64,000 bases of DNA from Artemia franciscana. Its lineage: Eukaryota; Arthropoda; Branchiopoda; Anostraca; Artemiidae. The position numbers and the translations under genes are program-made. Positions 55,317-64,000 of this stretch are shown in pieces. The DNA is taken from positions 554,001-618,000 of the forward strand of contig NC_088881.1 in the NCBI RefSeq assembly GCF_032884065.1, written 5' to 3'. The notes below the pieces were generated by a model. It searched no databases, was not told the origin of the DNA, and saw only the letters and a program-made list of their open reading frames with translations. Positions within the stretch are counted from its first letter, which is position 1. Every line of letters begins with the position of its first letter.

Positions 55317-55620
55317 TAGTCTACACAATTGTTGTATGTTTTAATATTTCAAGATTACTTATCTAGATATTAATACTATTTAGATACTATCTTACTTATC
55401 AAGATATTAGGGTTGTCAGACAAGTAACCCTGGAAAATGCAAGATAATTGAAGTCATTTATGAACAAAAATCCAATCTTTTCAAAAATATAAAACAAATT
55501 GTGAACTTATGGGCAAATAGTAAAAAGGGACAGCAATTGTGAAATATGGCACAACTTTCAGGGGTGTCTAAATAAGCTATGTTTATAGGGAAGTAGACGT
55601 GATTAGTGTTGTTAGTCGCC
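55317..55620. other. Flank of U5 insert
   Basis: AT-rich sequence unique to this unit (TCTAGATATTAATACTATTT). Nothing recognised. Confidence 0.5.
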
Positions 55621-57450
55621 TAGTTGCCTACAGCCCTTCAGCTGACAAGTGGCTTGCTAGATGTTTGTTGTTATCTTTTGCAGATTACATCCAGGGAAGC
55701 TACTTTTCAGCCGGCAAGGGATGCTCGAAGGCACTCTTGGTTTGGTGCAATAGTGTGCCAAGTCCTAGGCGCCCTTGACTCCCAAATCTCTTAGGGCCCT
55801 CATTCCTCCCTCGTCTAGGAACCGTATTTCCATTCCAGTTTAGGGGATTCCTCTAAAATGAGGAGTTTGGAGATCTTACAGGGGCAAATCCTTTCATTTG
55901 GGGACTCCATTGGTTTCTAGACACAATACTCAGTCTGGCGGGAGAACAGGATCCAAGAGACAATTCTCTGTGTGAAGGGAAAAGAGAATCAACAGGCGAT
56001 TCTCCATGTGAAGGGAGACCAAGAAACGGATCTGTGAGGAAGGAGAAGCCTGGAGCCTAAATGCAAATATAACACAAAATCCCTGTGATTTACCTCCTCA
56101 AAGTTTTATCTTCGTTGATACATTCGGGGAGTCTGAAGAATGGCATTCTAACAGCTAAACTAATGATTCCTCGGTCTGAAATGACTGAAATACATTCTAC
56201 AACATATTTTGGCACAAGGAATTGGTGTGGTCAGGACTGGCCCATTTTTCTTTTGCAGGCCTTCCTCCAGAACCGTCCTAAATTTTAAACAAGTCTATTT
56301 TGCCTCCAGAGGGAGAAGACTTTGTGATGGGCCAATGGGCCTGTACGAAATTGGAAGGGAAATGATTCTTGTATTTATTTGTTAAGCCCTTAGATGGTGT
56401 AAAAGCGATTCAAGTCCCAGCTACATTTAGTCCTCTTTTGTTTCGTCTTAAAAAGTAACTATTTCTGGATTTATTATCCTTAGAGCTTAGCCACGTAATT
56501 TACTTAGGCTAAAAAGTAAAAGGCAAAGCATTGCTCAAGAAAGGTGAACAAAATTAACTCTTTCTACTAAGTCCTTCTAGCTCGACTTCATCTTATAAGA
56601 CTCTAGTAACATATCAGACTCAGAATTCTTTCACTACCGCTAAGCTTCTTGGAATATTTTAATAGGGGGGCCTTTGTCTACAGCAATTGATCGACCATTC
56701 AGCTACATTACAATTATTTTCGGGCCTGATTACTGAATATTTATGGTATTTTCTGTGGATATAGTTTTAGTAGCATGTCATTAAAGTTGCCCATGAATTG
56801 CTATTCATTGAATATGTTTTCCCATCATAGGATTTTTTGGGCTGGATTTTGGCCCAAAAATCCTGTGATGCGGCTAAATGTGGCTGGCTAAATATTTGTT
56901 GTTATCTTTTGCAGATTACGTCCAAGGGAAGCTACTATTAAGCGGGTACGGAATGCTCGAAGTCACTCTTGGTTTGGTGCAATAGCGTGCCAAGTCTTAG
57001 GTGCTCTTGAGTCTATATTATCTTAGGGCCCTCATTCCTCCCTCGTTTAGGAACCGTATTTCCATTCCAGTTTAGGGGTTCCTCTAAAATGAGGCAGTTT
57101 TGAGATCTTACTGGGGCAAATCCTTTCATTTGGGTATTCTATTGGTTCTTTAGCAGGCTTCTCCTGCAGAACCGTCCTAAATTTTACAGAAATCTATTTT
57201 GTCTCCAGAGGGAGAAGACTTTGTGATTGATGGGCCAATGGGCCTGTACGAGATTGGATGGAAACAATTCTTGTATTTATTTCTTAAGCCCTTAGATGGT
57301 GTAAAAGCGAGCCAAGTCCAAACTACATTTAGTTCTCTTTTGTTTCGTCTTAAAAAGTAACTATTTCTGGATTTGTTATCCTTAGAGCATAGCCACGTAA
57401 TTTATTTAGGCTAAAAAGTAAAAGGCAAAACATTGCTCAAGAAATCTGAA
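55621..57450. repeat. Internally duplicated U1-U2 spacer
   Basis: The spacer part with GATTACATCCAGGGAAGCTA, TGCCAAGTCCTAGG and CATTCCTCCCTCGT occurs at about 55660-56500 and again at 56880-57450. The first copy has an insertion of ~270 bases (about 55930-56240). GAATTCTTTCACTACCGCTA restarts the second copy at 56620. This accounts for most of the extra length of this unit relative to the next one. Confidence 0.8.
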
Positions 57451-57793
57451 CAAAACTAACTCAAATCCATACACACTATTACTGCTTAAAGTAATTCATC
57501 TTCTGCCCTTGAAAAATCAAAAGATACCACCATCTTGGAATGCAACTTTCCTCGTACTACTTTGTTTCTACTAAGTCCTTCTAGGTCGACTCCATCTTAT
57601 AGGACTTTTTTTTCATTTCTTTTGCTTTTCTACAGCGGCGTAATTTCGTCAAAATCCAAACTTGAAGGGGATGGGGGAGCAAAGATGGAACCCTTTATCC
57701 AAAATAAAGTGAAAAAAGCAGTAAAAACTAAAAAGAAGTCATTTGGTACCACTGAGGCACTATTTAGTACTCTAAAAGAACTATAAATTTACT
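57451..57793 (+). promoter_or_regulatory. U2 upstream region, conserved between copies
   Basis: The ~340 bases before U2 are nearly identical before the next U2 (61710-62051) and, inverted, at 50108-50430. The last ~50 bases (GGCACTATTTAGTACTCTAA, AAGAACTATAAATTTAC) also precede the broken U2 at 52074. Promoter function is inferred from position; I cannot assign a PSE. Confidence 0.5.
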
Positions 57794-57972
57794 TTACTTT
57801 CGGCCTTTTGGCTAAGATCAAAGTATAGTATCTGTTCTTATCAGCTTAATATTTGATACGGCCCCTACATGGGGCCCAGAATTATTTTTGGAAACCAGAG
57901 GGATGTCGGGGCTTGCTCCGGTCCCTTCACGCGTTGGTCCGGTATTGCAGTACCTCCGGGATTGACGCACCC
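57794..57972 (+). ncRNA. U2: U2 snRNA gene, copy A
   Basis: U2 pairs with the intron branch point. TTTCGGCCTTTTGGCTAAGA is the conserved 5' end. Stem IIa follows (TTCTTATCAGCTTAATAT, TTGATACGG), then a strong hairpin GGCCCCTACATGGGGCC, the Sm site ATTATTTTTGGA (57881-57892), the GGGGCTTGCTCC loop and stem-loop IV GGTATTGCAGTACCTCCGGG. Length about 179 is normal (the 5' end is uncertain by 3 bases). The branch-point recognition segment reads ATAGTA at 57825-57830 where GTAGTA is universal, so this copy may be a variant or inactive. CCCTTTCGAAGGG directly after the gene forms a small hairpin. Confidence 0.93.
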
Positions 57973-58154
57973 TTTCGAAGGGAAACCAAAGTCCATGAAC
58001 CCGAATCAATAATGTGTATAATACGTTTTCAAACAGTTCGTGGTAACGAACTGTAGTAAGGAGCGACCCGGCTCAATAGTAACCAAAACTCTAAAAAACG
58101 GAATTTTGATACCAATAGTTATATCAAAAGAATTGCATTTTAATGCTGATTTTA
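57973..58154 (+). other. U2 3' flank
   Basis: GAAACCAAAGTCCATGAACC is kept after all U2 copies, a possible 3'-end processing signal. ACAGTTCGTGGTAACGAACT with its small dyad begins a dispersed repeat (also 36808 and 62290). Confidence 0.55.
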
Positions 58155-59423
58155 GATATATAAGTTTCATCAAGTTTTGTCTTACCCATCAAAAGTTACG
58201 AGCCTGAGAAAATCTGCCATATTTTAGAAAATAGGGTGAAACACCCCCTAAAAGCCATAGAATCTTAATGAAAACCACACATTCAGATTAAGCTTATCAG
58301 AGAACCCTATTGTACAAGTTCCAAGATCCCATCTATAAAAATGTGGAATTTTGTATTTTTTGCCAGAGGACAAATCACGGATGCGTGTTTTTTTGTTTGT
58401 TTGTTTTTTTGTTTTTTTTTTGTTTTTTTTTTTCCAGGGGTGATCGTATCGACCCAGTGGTCCTAAAATTTTGAGTGAGAGCTCATTCGAACGGAAATGA
58501 AAAGTTCTAGTGCCCTTTTTAAGTGACCAAGAAAATCGTAGGGCACCTAGGCCCCTTCCCACGCTCATCTTTTCCGCAGAGTAGTCGGATCACAATTCTG
58601 AGATAGCCATTTTATTCAACATAGTCTAAAATCCTTAAAACTATGCCTTTGGGGACGATTTACTCCCCCAAAGTCCCCGTGGGAGGGGCTGCAATTTGTA
58701 AATTTTGACCAGTGTTTGCATATATTAATGGTTATTGGGAAATGTAGAGACGTTTTTAGGGGAATTTTTTGGTTGGGAGGGGGGGGGGAGAAGAAGGGGC
58801 TATGTGATGGAAATTTTCCAGGGAGGAATTTTTCATGGGGGAAGAAGATTTCCATAAAGGGGGCGCGGCATTTTCTAGCATTATTTACAAAAACAATGAG
58901 AAAATAAATATAAAAAAGTTTTTTTTTAAACTGGAAGTATGGAGTAGCATTAAAACTTAAAACGAACAGAAAATATTACGCATATAAGGGGTTCACCTCC
59001 TCCTAATACCTCACTCTTTACGCTAAAGGATTTTTAGTAATTTCAACTATTTATTCAACAGCCTTTGTGATTTAGGGGACAAAATTTTAAGCTTTAATGC
59101 AAAGGGTTATTGACGAGTGGGCGAACCTTCTCATAAACGTAATAAAGACATACGAACATAGAAGTTTGTTACGTAAGCTAATTCGTAAGTTACGTATATC
59201 TTTTACTAATGAAAACGTTCGTAAAAACTAAAAGCTCTAGTTGCTTTTTTAAGTACCCGAAAAATTGGAGAGCAACTGGGCCTCCTTCCCCTCCTATTTT
59301 AGCAAAATCATTCGATCAAAACTATGGGAAAGCCATTTAGCCAAATAAATAAATATGCAAATTTCGCTTTAATTATTCTGCGGAGAGCCGAAATCAAAAC
59401 ATGGATTAACTAAAAAACATTCA
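58155..59423. repeat. Dispersed repeat modules, unit 2
   Basis: Same two modules as 52096-53349, in the same order. Confidence 0.88.
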
Positions 59424-59728
59424 GAAATTAAATAAAAAAAACAAGTTTTTTTTTAACTGAAAGTAAGGAGCGACATTAAAACTTAAAACGAACAGAAATT
59501 ACCCCGTATATGAAAGGGGCTGCTCCTTCTTCAACGTCCTGCTCTTTACGCTAAAGTTTTCCTGTTTTAAAAAGTAGAGTTGAGAGAAAGAATCAAACTT
59601 TAGTTCAAAGAGCAAGGCGTTGAAAAAGGAGCAGCCCCTTTCATATACGGGGTAATTTCTGTTCGTTTTAAGTTTTAAAGTCGCTCCTTACTTTCAGTTA
59701 AAAAAAACTTGTTTGTTTTATTTAATTC
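59424..59728. repeat. Fold-back MITE, unit 2 copy
   Basis: Copy of 53350-53655, palindromic over its whole length. Confidence 0.9.
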
Positions 59729-60404
59729 AAAGTGAAGAGAGACCCTGCTGTTTGTTACTTAGTCCTTGAATATATTGGAAATCCTTTCTTTTTTTTCCAT
59801 ATGAAAAAACGAAGAAACACTGTATAAAATTTACAAAAATTAATGGTGAAAAAGTCAATGGGTGGACACCATAATTAATTTAAAGTGCCCAAGCTGGATC
59901 CAAGTCCCCATGCATCCTTATCAAAAATAGTTCGTAATTAAAAACTGCTGAAATTTAAATTGAACCAATATTCGATAAAATGGCTGAAGCGACCATTTTT
60001 GGCCTCAGGCGGCTTGGTTCTTCGGTGAGTTGTTGATAGTGGTAATGACTAAGGCCCCCCCTATGATTGTTAGAGAGAAAATAATTGGCAAAGTCAGTAG
60101 AACGGTCACTGGTTTCTCAGAAATTAAAATTTCGACTTTTCAGTCAAATTGATAAGAGAGTGAGAAACCCCTGATTTTCTTTTCTCAAAAAGGCAAACTT
60201 GCATTTAACGATCTAGAGGCGTGCATATGAAAATGAAATGGGGCATTCCTATTTTCAAAAATAATTCAGAAACTTGATTCACTGCTGTGAAAAAAGTATT
60301 GTCAAGCTGCATTTGTTTAAGAAATTAGAGTTTCTGAGTGGCATTCAAAGCAACTGGATTTATGTCAAAAGAGATTAATAAAATGTTATATTTTAAAGGA
60401 ATTC
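59729..60404. other. Spacer upstream of U1, unit 2
   Basis: Copy of 53656-54333, without genes. Confidence 0.55.
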
Positions 60405-60567
60405 ATATTTACCTAGCTAGAAAGCTGCCTTGGTCATGTAGGAGGTGCTCCCAGGGTGAGGCCTTTCCATTACACTTCTGATTGGCTGATCCCTGTGATT
60501 ACCCCAAATGGGGGCAACTCAACAGCGAAATTTTTGGTAATAGGGGACTGGGTTCCCGCGGAGCTCT
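60405..60567 (+). ncRNA. U1: U1 snRNA, full-length variant copy
   Basis: Length of about 163 fits U1. The 5' end ATATTTACCTAG corresponds to AUACUUACCUG with C4 to T and G11 to A, both inside the segment that pairs with 5' splice sites. CTCCCAGGGTGAGGC, the stem-loop II loop ATTACACTTC (U1A loop, usually ATTGCACTCC) and GATTACCCCAAATGGGGGCA of stem-loop III follow. The Sm site is AAATTTTTGG at 60528-60537. Stem-loop I and IV are imperfect. It could be a pseudogene or a U1 variant with altered splice-site preference. Confidence 0.9.
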
Positions 60568-62051
60568 ACATAATATGAATAGGTTTCTTTTTTTGAGCCC
60601 GCACTATGTTGCAATTTTGTGAATTGAAAGGAAAAAGCATGCAAATTGATAATGTTTAAACCAAGTAAATTAGAATATCTCTTAAATAAACACATTTTCT
60701 TTTTAAAAATACTCCGTAATTATCAAATACTGATTTTTAAATTGAACTAGGAATCGAATCAAATTGCTGAAATTTAAATTAAGTCACAAAGGCTAATCTT
60801 AAAAAGTGAAATGCTCTTGGTCACCACACATTTCATCAAGTCAATTGCATTGGCAACATATTAGACTAAGAATTCCTTCACTACCGCTAAGCTTCTTGGA
60901 ATATTTTAATAGGGGGGCCTTTGGCTACAGCAATTGATCGACCATTCAGCTACATTACAATTATTTTTGGGCCTGATTACTGAATATTTATGTTATTTTC
61001 TATGGATATAGTTTTAGTAGCATGTCATTAAAGTTGCCCATGAATTGCTATTCATTGAATATGTTTTCGCATCATAGGATTTTTGGCCGGATTTTGGCCC
61101 AAAAATCTTGTGATGCGGCTAAATGTGGCTGGCTAAATGTTTGTTGTTATCTTTTGCAGATTACGTCCAAGGGAAGCTACTTTTAAGCAGGTAAGGGATG
61201 CTCGAAGTCACTCTTGGTTTGGTGAAATAGCGTGCCAAGTCTTAAGTGCTCTTGAGTCTATATTATCTTAGGGCCCTCATTCCTCCCTCGTTTAGGAACC
61301 GTATTTCCATTCCAGTTTAGGGGTTCCTCTAAAATGAGGCAGTTTTGAGATCTTACTGGGGCAAATCCTTTCATTTGGGTATTCTATTGGTTCTTTAGCA
61401 GACTTTTCCTGCAGAACCGTCCTAAATTTTACAGAAATCTATTTTGTCTCCAGAGGGAGAAGACTTTGTGATTGATGGGCCAATGGGCCTGTACGAGATT
61501 GGATGGAAACAATTCTTGTATGTATTTCTCTTGTATTTATTTCTTAAGCCCTTAGATGGTGTAAAAGCGAGCCAAGTCCAAACTACATTTAGTTCTCTTT
61601 TGTTTCGTCTTAAAAAGTAACTATTTCTGGATTTGTTATCCTTAGAGCATAGCCACGTAATTTATTTAGGCTAAAAAGTAAAAGGCAAAGCATTGCTCAA
61701 GAAATCTGAACAAAACTAACTCAAATCCATACACACTATTACTGCTTAAAGTAATTCATCTTCTGCCCTTGAAAAATCAAAAGATACCACCATCTTGGAA
61801 TGCAACTTTCCTCGTACTACTTTGTTTCTACTAAGTCCTTCTAGGTCGACTCCATCTTATAGGACTTTTTTTCATTTCTTTTGCTTTTCTACAGCGGCGT
61901 AACTTCGTCAAAATAAAACTTGAAGGGGATGGGGGAGCAAAGATGGAACCCTTTATCCAAAATAAAGTGAAAATAGCAGTAAAAACTAAAAAGAAGTCAT
62001 TTGGTACCACAGAGGCACTATTTAGTTCTCTAAAAGAACTATAAATTTACT
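60568..62051. other. U1-to-U2 spacer, unit 2
   Basis: Gene-free. Its inverted copy is 50108-51743 and its direct copy is 54476-57793 (with insertions). It includes TGATGCGGCTAAATGTGGCT and a dyad TTTTTGGCCGGATTTTGGCCC at about 61080-61105. Confidence 0.65.
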
Positions 62052-62230
62052 TTACTTTCGGCCTTTTGGCTAAGATCAAAGTGTAGTATCAGTTCTTATC
62101 AGCTTAATATTTGATACGGCCCCTACATGGGGCCCAGAATTATTTTTGGAAACCGGAGGGATGTCGGGGCTTGCTCTGCTCTCTTCACGCGTTGGCCCGG
62201 TATTGCAGTACCTCCGGGATCGACGCACCC
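62052..62230 (+). ncRNA. U2: U2 snRNA gene, copy B
   Basis: Lies 4258 bases after copy A, same strand and length. The branch-point recognition segment GTAGTA (62083-62088) is intact here. However, the following TCTGTTC is TCAGTTC (A at 62091), which would weaken the local stem. The Sm site ATTATTTTTGGA and stem-loop IV GGCCCGGTATTGCAGTACC are intact, the latter better paired than in copy A. The stem-loop III side reads GCTTGCTCTGCTCTCTTC and pairs less well. Either could be a functional gene; this one looks closer to a normal U2. Confidence 0.93.
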
Positions 62231-63329
62231 CTTTCGAAGGGAAACCAAAGTCCATGAACCCTAATCAATAATGTGTATAATACGTTTTCAAATAGTTCGT
62301 GGTAACGAACTGTAGTAAGGAGCGACCCGGCTCAATAGTAACCAAAACTCTAAAAAACGGAATTTTGATACCAATAGTTACATCAAAAGAATCGCATTTT
62401 AATGCTGATTTTAAATATATAAGTTTTATCAAGTTTTGTCTTACCCATCAAAAGTTACGAGCCTGAAAAAATCTGCCCTATTTTAGAAAATAGGGTGAAA
62501 CACCCCCTAAAAGCCATAGAATCCTAATGAAAACCACACATTCAGATTAAGCTTATCAGAGAACCCTATTGTACAAGTTCCAAGATCCCATCTACAAAAA
62601 TGTGGAATTTTGTATTTTTTGCCAGAAGACAAATCACGGATGCGTGTTTTTTTGTTGGTTTGTTTTTTTGTTTTTTTTTTGTTTTTTTTTCCAGGGGTGA
62701 TCGTATCGACCCAGTGGTCCTAGAATTTTGAGAGAGAGCTCATTCGAACGGAAATGAAAAGTTCTAGTGCCCTTTTTAAGTGACCAAGAAAATCGTAGGG
62801 CACCTAGAGAGAATAAATATGAAAAAGTTTTTTTCAATTGGAAGTATGGAGTAGCATTAAAACTTAAAACGAACAGAAAATATTACGCATATAAGGGGTT
62901 CACCTCCTCCTAATACCTCACTCTTTACGCTAAAGGATTTTTAGTAATTTCAACTATTTATTCAACAGCCTTTGTGATTCAGGGGACAAAATTTAAGCTT
63001 TAATGCAAAGAGTTATTGACGCGTGGGCGAACCTTCTCATAAACGTAATAAAGACATACGAACATAGAAGTTTGTTACGTAAGCTAATTCGTAAGTTACG
63101 TATATCTTTTACTAATGAAAACGTTCGTAAAAACTAAAAGTTCTAGTTGCCTTTTTAAGTACCAGAAAAATTGGAGAGCAACTGGGCCTCCTTCCCCTCC
63201 TATTTTAGCAAAATCATTCGATCAAAACTATGGGAAAGCCATTTAGCCAAATAAATAAATATGCAAATTTCGCTTTAATTATTCTGCGGAGAGCCGAAAT
63301 CAAAACATGGATTAACTAAAAAACATTCA
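62231..63329. repeat. U2 flank and dispersed repeat modules, unit 3
   Basis: As 57973-59423 but about 350 bases shorter: after TCGTAGGGCACCTAG the sequence jumps to AGAGAATAAATATGAAAAAG near 62806. Confidence 0.88.
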
Positions 63330-63635
63330 GAAATTAAATAAAAAAAACAAGTTTTTTTTTAACTGAAAGTAAGGAGCGACATTAAAACTTAAAAGGAACA
63401 GAAATTACCCCGTATATGAAAGGGGCTGCTCCTTCTTCAACGTCCTGCTCTTTACGCTAAAGTTTTCCTGTTTTAAAAAGTAGAGTTGAGAGAAAGAATC
63501 AAACTTTAGTGCAAAGAGCAAGGCGTTGAAAAAGGAGCAGCTCCTTTCATATACGGGGTAATTTCTGTTCGTTTTAAGTTTTAAAGTCGCTCCTTACTTT
63601 CAGTTAAAAAAAAACCTTGTTTGTTTTATTTAATT
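63330..63635. repeat. Fold-back MITE, unit 3 copy
   Basis: Third in-array copy, palindromic like the others. Confidence 0.9.
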
Positions 63636-64000
63636 CAAAGTGAAGAGAGACCCTGCCGTTTGTTACTTAGTCCTCGAATATATTGGAAATCCTTTCTTTT
63701 TTTTCCATATGAAAAAACGAAGAAACACTGTATAAAATTTACAAAAATTAATGGTGAAAAAGCCAATGGGTGGACACCATAATTAATTTAAAGTGCCCAA
63801 GCTGGATCCAAGTCCCCATGCATCTTTATCGAAAATAGTTCGTAATTATAAACTGCTGAAATTTAAATTGAGCCAATATTCGATAAAATGGCTGAAGCGA
63901 TTGTTTTTGGCCTCAGGCGGCTTGGTACTGCGGTGAGTTGTTGATAGTAGTAATGACTAGAGCCCCTCCCCCCCTCTATGATTGTTAGAGAGAAAATAAT
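63636..64000. other. Spacer leading to the next U1 (outside window)
   Basis: Matches 53656-54015. By the unit spacing, a further U1 copy would be expected about 300 bases past the window end. Confidence 0.6.

Noticed and set aside
55144-55344. 66-aa ORF
   Set aside because: It overlaps the U5 snRNA gene; the structure explains the sequence better.
57818-58056. ORFs of 63-67 aa across 57.8-58.1 kb
   Set aside because: They overlap U2 snRNA copy A and its flank.
52315-62837. Recurrent ORF 'LRFSWSLKKGTRTFHF' in three places
   Set aside because: It is the minus-strand frame of the poly-T/G dispersed repeat present in each snRNA unit; stops and lengths vary with the T run.
50108-64000. 5S rRNA, U4 or U6 genes in the snRNA units
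   Set aside because: I looked for their conserved boxes (for example GCTTCGGCAGCAC of U6) and saw none.
1-64000. LTR retrotransposons, Polintons or other virus-like elements
   Set aside because: No long terminal repeats, integrase, protease, capsid or packaging-type motifs were recognised; the reverse transcriptase pieces are of LINE type and the endonuclease tail is Penelope-like.

Overview
This is an AT-rich eukaryotic window from an animal genome, most likely an arthropod and plausibly a branchiopod crustacean. The evidence is spliceosomal snRNA genes with Sm sites, GT-AG intron borders, a TATA plus TCAGTC core promoter, Helitrons, pogo/hAT DNA transposons, several LINE clades and many fold-back repeats. 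The repeat vocabulary reminds me of brine shrimp (Artemia), but that is an impression from memory and not a proof. Two 100-base assembly gaps lie at 22838-22937 and 36951-37050. No LTR retroelement, Polinton or other virus-like element was recognised.

Layout. 1-3192 is a decayed pogo/Tigger-like DNA transposon. 3193-6165 holds CR1-like LINE remains: a reverse transcriptase part, then a coiled-coil/CCCH zinc-finger ORF1-like part split by a palindrome. 6170-10650 is dispersed repeat, a Helitron helicase fragment and two head-to-tail non-autonomous Helitrons filled with T/TTTAG low-complexity DNA. 11450-14400 is a repeat block with inverted arms around a tRNA-like sequence. 14894-18742 is a nearly full-length but broken Helitron (minus strand). 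19380-20990 has more repeats and a second CCCH copy. 21388-22837 is the 5' half of another Helitron, cut by the first gap. 23-31 kb is mostly gene-poor, with a ~110-bp degenerate satellite, LINE scraps, a MITE carrying a SINE, and a 3 x 310-bp tandem array.

A host gene that simple ORF calling misses begins near 32.4 kb. It has a TATA box, an Inr at the expected distance, a first coding exon (MADPITVSEDSFIKN), a 1.7-kb intron with repeats, and a second exon at 34569-34733 in the right phase. It runs out of sight into tandem repeats (34.9-36.7 kb) and a 50-bp minisatellite (37.05-38.3 kb). 39-49 kb carries a direct repeat, a Penelope-like 3' piece with inverted flanks, a second LINE RT fragment, a hAT (ZMYM6-like) transposase fragment and a 1.13-kb tandem duplication that includes a Helitron 3' end.

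The most notable content is at 50-64 kb: a tandem snRNA cluster. A ~4.26-kb unit contains one U2 and one U1 gene on the same strand. Two complete-length U2 genes, two U1 copies, one well-preserved U5 gene, broken U2 ends and an inverted U1-U2 spacer are visible. Each unit also carries the same fold-back MITE and dispersed repeats, so the repeats were amplified with the snRNA genes. Some U1 and U2 copies carry substitutions exactly in the 5'-splice-site and branch-point recognition segments, so the array may mix active genes, variants and pseudogenes.
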